Source of the DNA: Bacteroides faecis MAJ27
GTDB taxonomy: Bacteria > Bacteroidota > Bacteroidia > Bacteroidales > Bacteroidaceae
Assembly: GCF_900106755.1 (NCBI RefSeq)
Contig: NZ_FNNN01000003.1
Span: 62,001-126,000, forward strand
Length of the DNA: 64,000 bases
Direction of reading: 5' to 3'
Position 1 is the first letter of the stretch; each line of letters starts with the position of its first letter. The position numbers and the translations under genes are program-made. Below the pieces are notes generated by a model, which ran no database searches, had not been told where the DNA came from, and saw only the letters and a program-made list of their open reading frames with translations. Positions 51,328-60,449 of this stretch are shown here, piece after piece.

Positions 51328-52287
51328 ATGATAATGAATGAACTTAATACAAACCTGATAGAAGCGGCCAAAGAAAGATTCCCAGCAAAAGGACAGCTAG
51401 CGAATATATTGATGGATACCCTCTATATGGGCAAAGAAGCTATTTACCGGAGGCTGCGCGGCGAAGTCCCCTTTACATTTCAGGAAGCAGCCGTTATTTC
51501 AAAAGAACTGGGGATATCATTGGATAGAATTGCAGGAGTGAGCTTCAGCAATAATGCAATGTTCGATATCAATGTAGTAGATCATAACGAACCCTTTGAG
51601 ACCTATTATGATTTCCTGAACAAACATGTCAAGTTATTCCACACATTACGGGAAGATACGAGTGCTGTATTAGGAACTGCTTCAAACGTGATTCCCCAAA
51701 CGCTCTATCTGAAACATGAACTTCTGGCTAAGTTTCGTTTCTTCAAATGGATGTACCAAAATGAACATATCAATTGCAAACATTTTGAGGACCTGAAAAT
51801 TCCCCAAAAGATTATCAATGCCCAACAAGACTTTGTGAAGTTATCACAGCATATTCATACGACCGATTATATTTGGGACAGTATGATTTTTCTTCATCTC
51901 ATCAATGACATACAGTACTTCTCCGACATTCACCTTATTTCAGACGAAATGAAGCAAAACATTAAAGAGGAATTACTGAAACTTACGGATGAGTTGGAAA
52001 GCATCGCCATGAAAGGAAAAACAGACTTCGGCAATGATGTGCATATCTATGTGTCACAAATCAATTTTGAAGCAACTTACAGCTACCTGGAAACAAACCT
52101 GATGCAACTCAGTATGATACGAGTTTATTCCATCAACTCACTAACCACGCTGGATGCTCAAATGTTCCGAAGCTTGAAGGAATGGATTCAATCACTAAAA
52201 AAATTCTCTACACTGATTTCACAAAGTGGAGAAATGCAACGCATCCAGTTCTTCAAGCAAAAACGTGAAATTATTGATGCTCTTTAA
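51328..52287 (+). CDS. Helix-turn-helix regulator-like protein, tandem paralogue 1
   Basis: 319 aa. An XRE-like HTH is visible at about 24-68 (MDTLYMGKEAIYRRLRGEVPFTFQEAAVISKELGIS). The remaining 250 residues are mostly helical, with no motif I can name. Starts at 51328 or, two codons later, 51334. It is about as long as and clearly homologous to the next gene (YMGKEA-YRRLRGEV, IWDS-IFL, FEATY-Y, LISESGE/SQSGE), so the two arose by tandem duplication. The C-terminal part may sense a ligand or a protein. Separate terminators follow each gene. Target genes are unknown; the pilus operon next door is a candidate. Confidence 0.75.
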   Translation: MIMNELNTNLIEAAKERFPAKGQLANILMDTLYMGKEAIYRRLRGEVPFTFQEAAVISKELGISLDRIAGVSFSNNAMFDINVVDHNEPFETYYDFLNKHVKLFHTLREDTSAVLGTASNVIPQTLYLKHELLAKFRFFKWMYQNEHINCKHFEDLKIPQKIINAQQDFVKLSQHIHTTDYIWDSMIFLHLINDIQYFSDIHLISDEMKQNIKEELLKLTDELESIAMKGKTDFGNDVHIYVSQINFEATYSYLETNLMQLSMIRVYSINSLTTLDAQMFRSLKEWIQSLKKFSTLISQSGEMQRIQFFKQKREIIDAL

Positions 52288-52325
52288 TTTTCGCTTAGTT
52301 TCGATTATCGAAACTAAGCGAAAAT
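52287..52325. repeat. 39-nt perfect palindrome containing a second GTTTC-N6-CGAAAC dyad
   Basis: A 19-bp arm on each side of a single central T, starting at the last base of the stop codon. The central 17 nt (52298-52314) are GTTTCGATTATCGAAAC. It could be operator, terminator stem, or both; AAAAT and not a T-run follows on the plus strand. Confidence 0.75.
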
Positions 52326-52342
52326 CTTAGTTCTAAATCATG

Positions 52343-52372
52343 AAAGTAGACAAGCCTCTTGCCTACTTTTTT
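52343..52372 (+). terminator. Terminator of the first HTH gene
   Basis: AAAGTAGACAAG (52343-52354) pairs with CTTGCCTACTTT (52358-52369), one G-U pair, and the T-run continues to 52372. Confidence 0.85.
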
Positions 52373-52469
52373 CATTATACGACCTCCGCACTTAGCTATT
52401 CTATCAAATGAGAAAAAGCCATCACCTCTCAGAGCTGTTTTCCCACACAAAACTATCGTTTACATGACT

Positions 52470-52477
52470 TAATTTTG
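52470..52477 (+). promoter_or_regulatory. Putative -7 element of the second HTH gene
   Basis: TAATTTTG matches TAnnTTTG, 49 bp before the start codon; no clear -33 TTTG. Confidence 0.45.
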
Positions 52478-52526
52478 CATAGAATGTATCATACAGATTA
52501 TTAACGTATATAAAAGAGAACAAACA

Positions 52527-53486
52527 ATGAAAAATGGTATTGTAAACGAGTTGATTATTGCAATGAAAGAGCGTATCCCCAAAGGACAAAATCTTGCCAA
52601 TTCTTTGGCAGACATTCTCTATATGGGAAAAGAAGCAGTTTATCGTAGACTTCGTGGCGAAGTGGCTTTTACTATTGACGAAGTAGCCCTGCTATCCAAA
52701 AAGCTTGGTATTTCCATTGATCAGATTATAGGTAACCATCTATCCAATAGAGTTACTTTTGACATGAATCTGCTCAATTCACCTAACACCTTGGACAGTT
52801 ATTATGAGATTATTAATCGGTATCAGCAAATATTCGATTATGTGAAAGGAGACAACACAACGGAAGTCTATACAGCTTCCAATCTTCTCCCTTTCACTCT
52901 TTACTCTTCCTTTGAACACATGTCCAAGTTTCGTCTCTGTCGATGGATTTACCAGAACGGGCAAATGAAAACTCCCAATTCATTGGCAGAAATGCAAGTA
53001 GATCCGAAAATCGTAAAAGCGCATAAGAAGTTAAGTGAAAGTGTGAAGCAATGTCCGAAAACCTATTTTATTTGGGACAGCAACATATTCCTTTCATTCA
53101 TCAAGGAAATCAAGTACTTTGCCAGTCTGAATCTGATCACAGAAGACGATGTAGCACACCTGAAAGAAGAGCTATACCAGTTGCTTGCAATCATGGAAAC
53201 ACTTTCTATCAAGGGAGAGTTCAGTGAAGGACATAAAGTATATTTCTATCTCTCTAATATTGATTTTGAAGCGACTTACACCTATATAGAGAAGAAAGAC
53301 TATCAAGTCAGTTTACTTCGGGTGTACTCTATCAATTCTATGGATTCACAGAGCCCGCAAATCTGCCAGATCCAACGAAACTGGATTCAGTCACTAAAAC
53401 GCCACTCTACTCTGATTTCGGAAAGTGGAGAGGCCCAACGTATTGAGTTTTTGCAAAAACAACTGGCAATCATCGATACTCTGTAA
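52527..53486 (+). CDS. Helix-turn-helix regulator-like protein, tandem paralogue 2
   Basis: 319 aa. The HTH region is about 22-66 (LADILYMGKEAVYRRLRGEVAFTIDEVALLSKKLGIS) and a long helical C-terminal part follows. Alignable along its whole length with the preceding gene, strongest in the HTH and in the last 60 residues (NWIQSLKRHSTLISESGEAQRIEFLQKQLAIIDTL versus its counterpart). It has its own promoter-like element and terminator, so the pair can be expressed independently. Function unknown beyond probable DNA binding. Confidence 0.75.
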   Translation: MKNGIVNELIIAMKERIPKGQNLANSLADILYMGKEAVYRRLRGEVAFTIDEVALLSKKLGISIDQIIGNHLSNRVTFDMNLLNSPNTLDSYYEIINRYQQIFDYVKGDNTTEVYTASNLLPFTLYSSFEHMSKFRLCRWIYQNGQMKTPNSLAEMQVDPKIVKAHKKLSESVKQCPKTYFIWDSNIFLSFIKEIKYFASLNLITEDDVAHLKEELYQLLAIMETLSIKGEFSEGHKVYFYLSNIDFEATYTYIEKKDYQVSLLRVYSINSMDSQSPQICQIQRNWIQSLKRHSTLISESGEAQRIEFLQKQLAIIDTL

Positions 53487-53492
53487 ACAAAA

Positions 53493-53522
53493 ACAGACCA
53501 GATCGTTATTGATCTGGTCTGT
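53493..53522. terminator. Bidirectional terminator between the second HTH gene and the pilus operon
   Basis: ACAGACCAGATC (53493-53504) and GATCTGGTCTGT (53511-53522) form a perfect 12-bp stem between convergent genes; the stronger T-run is on the minus strand. Confidence 0.85.
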
Positions 53523-53592
53523 CTTCCCTTATTCAGGATGATTCATCCTGTCCCGCTAACAATAGTTCCCCACTATTCTCTTAAATATCTTA

Positions 53593-54546
53593 TTATTGAT
53601 TTTCTTCCTGAATGCGATGTACCCATCCATTCACAACAATCTGCACGGCCAACCATGACTCAGATAAGAAAAATATAATATGGTAGTTGCTTTGTCGATC
53701 CAAATATTCTTGTGTACTCAAATTCTTACCTTCCGCATTGGTCATAGCCAAATAATCAATCAGATTTATATCGAATACTTTCTTTCCCGAAGCCTTCTCT
53801 GTAAGCACCAAGCGAGTCTTACGATCCGCCATCAACCTCATTGTATTCATATCCACAAAAGCTGTAGCAGGATCTTTCTGCTCCATATAATAAGGACGGA
53901 AACTCAGCACATCATCATCCTGCAATGAATTGTCATGTCCCAGGTGTCCATTGGATTCTATAATCTCATAATCGTAATCATTCATATCCAGTGTCCAGGT
54001 ACCGGTATAAGACTGGAAGCCAAATCTCACTATTTTAGTATCTCTGATCAGATTAATAGTCTCCGTTTGGTGTTCAGTTCCTGTGAAGTTGACACCAATG
54101 ATTTCACCATACCAAAGCGTTTCCATCTTTTTATTGATAATGAGAGAGGCTTCACGCTTTAGCTTTAACTTCAAGTCAGTAATGGTAGAAACGCCGGGCG
54201 TCAATGGAGTAATGTCATATGAATCACGTGCACCGGCCCATGCCATAAACTGATATTGTCCGACGGGCAATTCTACTTCCATCAGATAATTACCGGTTGA
54301 CAGTGCACTCCCTTCTTCCGCCTGCTTAAACATAAACTTCCCGTCTTTATCGAATATATAAAGCTCCACTTTATCAACCTGAGCATGGAACGCATCTGCA
54401 AATTCCATGTTATAGTCATACTTAAACTTCACAAGCAAGCGGCATTCCGGCAAGTCTTCATTAAAGCTGTCGCATGAAACTACTATCCCGGAACCCATCA
54501 GAAGAATTCCTAAGACAACGTAACATATAAGGCTTTTTAGATTCAT
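53593..54546 (-). CDS. FimB/Mfa2-family pilus anchor lipoprotein
   Basis: 317 aa. Lipobox IVVSC (Cys25). The Mfa2/FimB (DUF1812) pattern is visible: ECRLLVKFKYDYNMEFADAFHAQVDKVELYIFDKDGKF, then LPVGQYQFMAWAG and LTDLKLKL-type strands. In type V pili this protein anchors the fibre to the outer membrane and limits its length. Last gene of the pilus operon, 221 bp after the major subunit gene with an attenuator-like hairpin between them. Confidence 0.88.
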   Translation of the reverse strand: MNLKSLICYVVLGILLMGSGIVVSCDSFNEDLPECRLLVKFKYDYNMEFADAFHAQVDKVELYIFDKDGKFMFKQAEEGSALSTGNYLMEVELPVGQYQFMAWAGARDSYDITPLTPGVSTITDLKLKLKREASLIINKKMETLWYGEIIGVNFTGTEHQTETINLIRDTKIVRFGFQSYTGTWTLDMNDYDYEIIESNGHLGHDNSLQDDDVLSFRPYYMEQKDPATAFVDMNTMRLMADRKTRLVLTEKASGKKVFDINLIDYLAMTNAEGKNLSTQEYLDRQSNYHIIFFLSESWLAVQIVVNGWVHRIQEENQ

Positions 54547-54699
54547 ATTTTCCTTTTTTCAATTATATATAGAGGAAAAGAAACTATTTCTTCTCTCGTT
54601 ATTTCCTAATCCAGAGGATGGAATACCTCAATAATTCCATCAAAAGCTATATCCCGAAGTTTTTTTAAAGTTTTCGGCAACTTTGAAAATGTTGGGAGT

Positions 54700-54730
54700 A
54701 AAGTTGTGGGAGAGTTTCTCCCACAACTTT
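54700..54730 (-). terminator. Attenuator-like hairpin between major pilin and anchor genes
   Basis: 54700-54713 pairs perfectly with 54717-54730 (14 bp, 3-nt loop). The T-run on the minus strand is weak (TTTACTCC), suggesting partial termination that would lower anchor expression relative to the major subunit. Confidence 0.65.
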
Positions 54731-54766
54731 TTATTTGAAAAATCTATTTCTATTACTAATTCTGAA

Positions 54767-56464
54767 TTACATGATTTCCTCTTGAGTATACCAAGTCCAA
54801 GGATTAGGTGTAATTTCAATAGATAACCAGCCTTCGTCGCTTTCGTCCGGAGTATCTGGATCCGGATCTGGAATAGCCGGATATCCCGGGTTATTAAACT
54901 TCTTAACATTAATGTCATAAACAGAGTTACGAACTACTCCAAACTCACCTAACTCATTTGTTGCAGCGCTAGTATCATCATGTTTGATCATGATTTTGTA
55001 GTAGCTTACTGCACCTACATAATAAGTAAGCCCTGTTACTGTTTTAGCTCTGTCTTTAGCTGCAATAGCTGCCACAAGAGCTTTCGTATTTTTAAAATCG
55101 TCAACAAGAGCAGTAATAGCTGTAGCATCGGCTGTAGGAGGAAGCCCAATTGCACCCACACCAACAGCTACTAAATATCTATTGTACGCAGTAGTACGAG
55201 CAGTCGGGAATGTAGCAGGTTCTCCATCAGCATATTTAGCTTTCAATTCTGCCTCAATCCACTCCATTAATGTAGCAAAAGTATAGAAACCACCATTAAT
55301 TAACATCCAGTCACCAGCAAGCGCCGGGTCTGTTTCCTGATCTGTAGATGGAGTACCATCATTAGGTGCAGGTCTACCATATTCAGACGGGATGAATTTA
55401 GCTTTCAACAATACATGCGTAGTATAAGCGTGCACATTATGAGTTGCAGTCTGCGTATTTTCAAGACAATATTCAGCAACTTTATTTATCGTAGTTGTAG
55501 GATCATTCCAATTAGAAGGAGCTGAAGTACTGCTATAAGAGTTATAGTAGCTCAAGTTTTGAGTACCATAGTTAGGGTCAATTCTGTATGAACCTATCTT
55601 ATACTGGTCAAACGGAGTAATACACTCACCGCGAGCACCTGGCTTATTAGCCGGAGTTTCATTCCAAGTCAATGTTCTCTTAGATACAGGGAAGTATGTC
55701 TTATTAGTAGCATTCAATATCCATCCTGCATCCGAGATTGTTGCTTTAGCATCAGAATCAGCAGTTACATATACACGAACTTTTGCTACAACACGGTCAA
55801 TTCTGATAGACAATGGATTATTAGTAGCCGCTGTCTCATTTGCATAAAGAGACAAATCGATGGGATCACCAAATGTTGGTGAAGTTTCAACATCATCCGA
55901 AGGTTCTAACGATCCTTTGGCGTTAGACATCATAAATTCACCAGCAATTGTCAGATCTGATACAGCATCATCAAGAGCAGCATTAACCGTTGAATATAGC
56001 GTTCCAACAGGCCATTTTTGATCTGTCATACTAACAGTCTTTTTTTCAAACTCTGGAGATGGATTCGCAATAATCAATATTCTCTTAGAAGTTGCAGGAA
56101 CTTTAAAAGCCTTGCCTGCAGTTCCACTTGGTATACCATTGGCATCAAGCCCCGCCTGATCATTAGACAATGTGATATCAGCAGTCACAGTTGCAGCATC
56201 CTCATTTGCATTTGCCGTAAAAAATATGGCACGTACTTTAGTGATTTTTGATTCATCTTCAGTTGCAGCTTCCTGATTCGGGTTATGTAATCCACGAGTT
56301 TGTACCGGAGTCTTTACTGCTAATGCCACCCATGCGTCTGCATTCGGGTCTGTCACCAAGTCATTATTGTTGCCCGGATTATCCACCGGCACCAAATCTT
56401 CGTTACTACAAGCAGCAAAAGCCACAGCAGCAAGCGCTAACATAAGAAAATTCTTCTTTTTCAT
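54767..56464 (-). CDS. Mfa1-family type V pilus major subunit (fimbrillin)
   Basis: 565 aa. Lipoprotein signal LALAAVAFAAC (Cys19). Type V pilins are lipoproteins matured by an Arg-specific protease; the Arg in VQTRGLHNP (about 57) is a plausible cleavage site. An N-terminal FimA/Mfa1 domain (ITKVRAIFFTAN through SKRILIIANPSPEF) and a C-terminal fimbrillin domain (GLTYYVGAVSYYKIMIKHDD, FGVVRNSVYDINVKKF, ITPNPWTWYTQEEIM) are seen. The final strand is the one expected to be donated to the next subunit. Largest likely product of the operon. It is preceded by the OmpA-like gene with a 36-bp gap. Confidence 0.88.
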   Translation of the reverse strand: MKKKNFLMLALAAVAFAACSNEDLVPVDNPGNNNDLVTDPNADAWVALAVKTPVQTRGLHNPNQEAATEDESKITKVRAIFFTANANEDAATVTADITLSNDQAGLDANGIPSGTAGKAFKVPATSKRILIIANPSPEFEKKTVSMTDQKWPVGTLYSTVNAALDDAVSDLTIAGEFMMSNAKGSLEPSDDVETSPTFGDPIDLSLYANETAATNNPLSIRIDRVVAKVRVYVTADSDAKATISDAGWILNATNKTYFPVSKRTLTWNETPANKPGARGECITPFDQYKIGSYRIDPNYGTQNLSYYNSYSSTSAPSNWNDPTTTINKVAEYCLENTQTATHNVHAYTTHVLLKAKFIPSEYGRPAPNDGTPSTDQETDPALAGDWMLINGGFYTFATLMEWIEAELKAKYADGEPATFPTARTTAYNRYLVAVGVGAIGLPPTADATAITALVDDFKNTKALVAAIAAKDRAKTVTGLTYYVGAVSYYKIMIKHDDTSAATNELGEFGVVRNSVYDINVKKFNNPGYPAIPDPDPDTPDESDEGWLSIEITPNPWTWYTQEEIM

Positions 56465-56500
56465 TGTTCTTACAAATTAATAAAAGCGTTTGTAACTAGT

Positions 56501-58024
56501 TTATTTATCTCTATTTTTATTTTTCTTTTCAATTTCAGCTGCATTCGTTCTTTTCGTAGCCAATTCCTCCAAATTCTGTCCGGCAGCCTCCAGACCAGCT
56601 TCGGCAGCTGCTTTCAAATATTCTTCCGCATGTTCATAATCTCCTTTTAATAACATTAATACACCCATAGCATTGCTATATTCAGGTAATTGCTTATGAG
56701 CGTTTACCATTTTCAAATAGCGTTCCGCAGATACCAAGTCATTGCGCGAAAGGGCAGCCATAGCAGCATTGATGCTGGCTATTTCATCCTTAGGATACAT
56801 CCGTACAGCTGTCTCGAATACATCGATAAACTCTTGCGAGCCCTTCGGATAAGTATTAGCCACCAAGAACATCTCATTCAGACTCAAATTCTGAGGACGT
56901 GTCTTAATAATCTCTTTCGCTTCGTCTACATTAAAATTCTTAATCTCATAATTCACTTTACAAATAGCCACACGAAGACTTGGGAAAATATATTTCAACA
57001 TATATCGATAAGGTACACCACCACGAAGCTGCATCAACTTAGTTTCTCTTCCTTTTTCCAGAGGAACATCTTTGATAATATTCAGTACTTCATCTTTATA
57101 CTCCATTTCAAACGAATCCAATGCTTTCACCAATCCATCCCAGTTTTCACCGCCGAAGACGATATAATACTGATTTCGTGAGAAATCATATTTTGATGCC
57201 AGATAATCACGCAATGCCATTGCACGTCCTTCGGACAGACGCTTGTTATTCGCCAATGATCCTTCAGGTGAAGCATAGCCCACAATATCCAGCTTGTTTA
57301 CCTTAATACTGGGATCAGACTTCAATTCATCAATCATTGCACGAATTTTGGCCAGCTCCTTCGGATTATTCATGTACTCCGGACGAATATTAATTTTATT
57401 CACCTCAAAATCAAGGAAACATTCCGCTTGTATTTCACGGTTCTTCACTTCTTCCGCAGCCGGTTGCAAATAAGCAAGGTGAGGCACTACCACATACGGC
57501 ACCAGCATACGTTCCAGATCAACGTCACCTAATGGTTCCACACTCATCAATTGAGTTTCACCACAGCCACACTCATCACGTTGTACCTCCACTTGAGCAT
57601 CATCCATCCACGATTCATAAGGCAATACATATCTATACTTTATCGTATCATTTCTTCTCTTACTACTTTTCTCTACAACATAAGGCTTTTCGTAGAGATT
57701 CTTCTCCTTAGTACTCATCAGAGAAAGCCAACGTTCATAAGCCAAGTACTCATTGTGTCCTTTGATTGACACTTTCGGAAGATTAAGATTACGTGTCGGA
57801 GCAATCAGCCGTGGAATAAAATCCACTCCATGTGCCGACTTCACCCTTACATCATTCAGGACGAAGTCAATATTTATATAAACCGATTTACCGCGTTGTT
57901 CCAGTTGTACCAGCACCACAGAGATAGTTCCATCATAAGAACGCGTCTGGGCAACAGCCGAACCTATATTCTGGCATAAAACCATCAGTACCAATACGAT
58001 GAGTTGTATACTCCTTTTCATCAT
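56501..58024 (-). CDS. DUF3868/OmpA-like outer-membrane-associated protein of the pilus operon
   Basis: 507 aa. Signal peptide to AVAQ (about 26). A DUF3868 N-terminal domain spans about 30-180 (VYINIDFVLNDVRVKSAHGVDFIPRL). An OmpA-type peptidoglycan-binding domain follows at about 200-300 (FEVNKINIRPEYMNN, LDIVGYASPEGSLANNKRLSEGRAMALRDYL). TPR-like helices lie at about 390-490 (AAMAALSRNDLVSAERYLKMV, YEHAEEYLKAAAEAG) with a Lys/Asn-rich tail. This protein and the DUF3575 protein at 58031 are regular partners of FimA/Mfa1-type operons. Likely an envelope scaffold for pilus assembly. Confidence 0.87.
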   Translation of the reverse strand: MMKRSIQLIVLVLMVLCQNIGSAVAQTRSYDGTISVVLVQLEQRGKSVYINIDFVLNDVRVKSAHGVDFIPRLIAPTRNLNLPKVSIKGHNEYLAYERWLSLMSTKEKNLYEKPYVVEKSSKRRNDTIKYRYVLPYESWMDDAQVEVQRDECGCGETQLMSVEPLGDVDLERMLVPYVVVPHLAYLQPAAEEVKNREIQAECFLDFEVNKINIRPEYMNNPKELAKIRAMIDELKSDPSIKVNKLDIVGYASPEGSLANNKRLSEGRAMALRDYLASKYDFSRNQYYIVFGGENWDGLVKALDSFEMEYKDEVLNIIKDVPLEKGRETKLMQLRGGVPYRYMLKYIFPSLRVAICKVNYEIKNFNVDEAKEIIKTRPQNLSLNEMFLVANTYPKGSQEFIDVFETAVRMYPKDEIASINAAMAALSRNDLVSAERYLKMVNAHKQLPEYSNAMGVLMLLKGDYEHAEEYLKAAAEAGLEAAGQNLEELATKRTNAAEIEKKNKNRDK

Positions 58025-58030
58025 TCTATT

Positions 58031-58603
58031 TTATTTAATTACATAAATAAGTGATACACTCGCTTTTGTAGGACCGAAATAATTTTTGCTCGAATCCTTC
58101 AGTTTAGTACCACACGTTGCACAAGGATATTTCTCGTATACAATATGTGCATATCCCACTCCTACCGATGCTTCGATACTCCAACGTTTTCTCAATATCC
58201 ACGAATGTCCTATCGAAATACCTCCTCCATACAGATGTCCCTGGTAACGGGTATTCTGCATATTCTCACTAATAAACGACCAGTCAGGAAATCCGCCTAC
58301 ATTGAAATCCGCATAATGCCCGTGTACTCCTATAAATGTTCGTCTGAAGCTCTCACAGAACCAATATCGAACCTCCGGTTGTACTCCCCAATGCCGCAAA
58401 CGTCTGCCATTATCAGGCTTCCAGGGATTATAATTCACAGGAACATCCAATGTCCATTTGCGTGCCAGTCCAAACTCCAAACCGAGATTCATGGTAGTAG
58501 TAGCATCATACAGAAGATTGCTTTTCAGAGCTATCTTCTGGGCTTTACTCTCGAAAGCAACGCATCCCAGCATAAGTACTATGAGTATAATAACTTTCTT
58601 CAT
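58031..58603 (-). CDS. DUF3575 outer-membrane protein of the pilus operon
   Basis: 190 aa. Signal peptide then QKIALKSNLLYDATTTMNLGLEFGLARKWTLDVP, the DUF3575 opening. Alternating aromatic strands suggest a small beta-barrel. It lies 6 bp upstream of the DUF3868 gene and 19 bp after the fimbrillin-like gene. Probably works with DUF3868/OmpA in pilus biogenesis; mechanism unknown. Confidence 0.87.
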   Translation of the reverse strand: MKKVIILIVLMLGCVAFESKAQKIALKSNLLYDATTTMNLGLEFGLARKWTLDVPVNYNPWKPDNGRRLRHWGVQPEVRYWFCESFRRTFIGVHGHYADFNVGGFPDWSFISENMQNTRYQGHLYGGGISIGHSWILRKRWSIEASVGVGYAHIVYEKYPCATCGTKLKDSSKNYFGPTKASVSLIYVIK

Positions 58604-58622
58604 TATATCTTACATTTATAGG

Positions 58623-60449
58623 TCACCCTTTTTGGGTGATATCAATCTTTATACGCTTCACAGAACTCCCACCTACCGATGATCCATTAGACATAACTGT
58701 TGTCAAATATACAGTTCCCCTTCTGCGATTATTAGTAGTATTAGGCAATACTTCAATAAAAATCTGTCCATCTTCTACTATAATCCGTTCCGTATCTTCT
58801 CTTTCAACCATTGTCGAAGGGCGCAATTTTATCCAATTTTTAGGATTATCATCGCCATCCTCAACCTGACCGGTAAGACAATGATAGTCCATTAAGTTAG
58901 GGTAAGTACCCGGATACGGATAGCTATCAGTAGGTCTATACTCCAGTACAGTTCCACTTGCGTTAATCGCCTGTCTTTGTCTGATATGAACCTGTTTTTC
59001 CAAATTTCCAAGTTTTAATGTTATATATGCATTATTTTTCTCAACTCCGTTTTCAAATTGACCGTTTTCAAAATACATCAGCCAGGTATATGTAAAGACC
59101 CTCACTGTAGTAATACGAGGGGAAGCAACTCCCCCGGTTACAACAGGTATTTTTCCATCTACGGGAGAACTTAATGAAAAAGCTCCTGATACTTCTCCCC
59201 TATTATCTGTTATATTTCTTGTATCAGGAAAAACCTTTGTACAATCTGTTATTAAATCAAAAGCATTATAGATATTATCCACATCTGAGTAAGTAATATA
59301 GACCGAATTACTCACCCCCAGATAATAATCATTATTAGCTATAATTTCATACGAATCGCCATCATCCACAATTATTTTGAAATCAAGGTCGACATTCGAA
59401 GGTTTAGCCACTTTAGCATCAGCCATTGTGTCGTAACCAGGTCCCTTGGCTTTTATAATGGTAAACGTATAAGACTTGTTACGAGACAAATCTATTGCGT
59501 TCAAGTTTTTATCGACGATAGCCATTTTATAATAGTAATCCTTATTATCATACTTTCCCTGAATAATCATATATGTATTATTCAGCGTGTTAGACTCGTA
59601 TATATATATGGGATTGCTATTTGTACTCTGTCCCTCAGTCACTACACTTGCAGCCACCAAAGGGGTTGAGTAATCTGAAGCTCCCTGATACTCCGTCAAA
59701 TTAGAAGTATTATTCATGATCGAGTTGCTATAGTTATGCAACTGTCCCTGTCGAGGTACATTGAATAAAGCCATAATTCCATTTAACTCAAAATTGTCTG
59801 CTGTATTCACTACTGCTATTCTAGCTACTGCACGAGTGAGTAACAATGCCCCCTTAGACGGATCTGAATTCTGTATTTTAGTATCATTATCTATCTTATT
59901 TACTTCCAGCACAGCACTCATCGGAATTATTTCACCAGTTCCGCTATATGGAATTATTGTAAGCGAAGGACTTGCTAATGGTTCAGTCAACAACTTTGAG
60001 CATGCATCCGCCAGCGTTACACCACTCAATCTTGTATTAAGATTCGTCTCATTAAATACATATCCATTAGCATTATCATTATTATAATAAAACTTACTCT
60101 GAGTATTTGCCAAAATTAGCAACTGACATTTACTACTTTGTTTGGTCAATATTACATATCTTTTTCCTACCATTTCGAAAGCTTGCACTGCCTCTACAAA
60201 GGTGGCACTTCCTCCATTTCCCTTAAACACAAGCACCCAAGGTGTCATGCTGATATCATTTTCAGCAGCCCTCGTCGATGGAAGATCGTATGAATGAGCA
60301 CGAGTAAAAATTTCAATCTGTACTTTATCATCCGAATCATTCCCTCCGCCTTGCTGCTCTGTACTATTGATATCATGCTCGCAGCTTGATATCAACAGTA
60401 GCAAGAGCAGATAGAACAGTTTATTTATATGTATTACTATTTTCCTCAT
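58623..60449 (-). CDS. Fimbrillin-like lipoprotein, accessory pilus subunit
   Basis: 608 aa from the ATG whose first bases overlap the TGA of the preceding gene (ATGA), the typical coupled start; an upstream ATG adds four residues. Lipobox LLISSC (Cys about 23). The pattern of fimbrillin-family proteins is visible: VLVFKGNGGSATFVEAVQAF, CQLLILANTQS, LLLTRAVARIAVVN, and a C-terminal region ending RIKIDITQKG. Likely a minor or tip-proximal subunit, equivalent in place to Mfa3/FimC-type genes. Confidence 0.78.
   Translation of the reverse strand: MRKIVIHINKLFYLLLLLLISSCEHDINSTEQQGGGNDSDDKVQIEIFTRAHSYDLPSTRAAENDISMTPWVLVFKGNGGSATFVEAVQAFEMVGKRYVILTKQSSKCQLLILANTQSKFYYNNDNANGYVFNETNLNTRLSGVTLADACSKLLTEPLASPSLTIIPYSGTGEIIPMSAVLEVNKIDNDTKIQNSDPSKGALLLTRAVARIAVVNTADNFELNGIMALFNVPRQGQLHNYSNSIMNNTSNLTEYQGASDYSTPLVAASVVTEGQSTNSNPIYIYESNTLNNTYMIIQGKYDNKDYYYKMAIVDKNLNAIDLSRNKSYTFTIIKAKGPGYDTMADAKVAKPSNVDLDFKIIVDDGDSYEIIANNDYYLGVSNSVYITYSDVDNIYNAFDLITDCTKVFPDTRNITDNRGEVSGAFSLSSPVDGKIPVVTGGVASPRITTVRVFTYTWLMYFENGQFENGVEKNNAYITLKLGNLEKQVHIRQRQAINASGTVLEYRPTDSYPYPGTYPNLMDYHCLTGQVEDGDDNPKNWIKLRPSTMVEREDTERIIVEDGQIFIEVLPNTTNNRRRGTVYLTTVMSNGSSVGGSSVKRIKIDITQKG

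Noticed and set aside
52287..52325. Plain intrinsic terminator for the first HTH gene
   Set aside because: The palindrome is not followed by a T-run, while a proper terminator lies at 52343-52372; it is kept as a possible operator instead.
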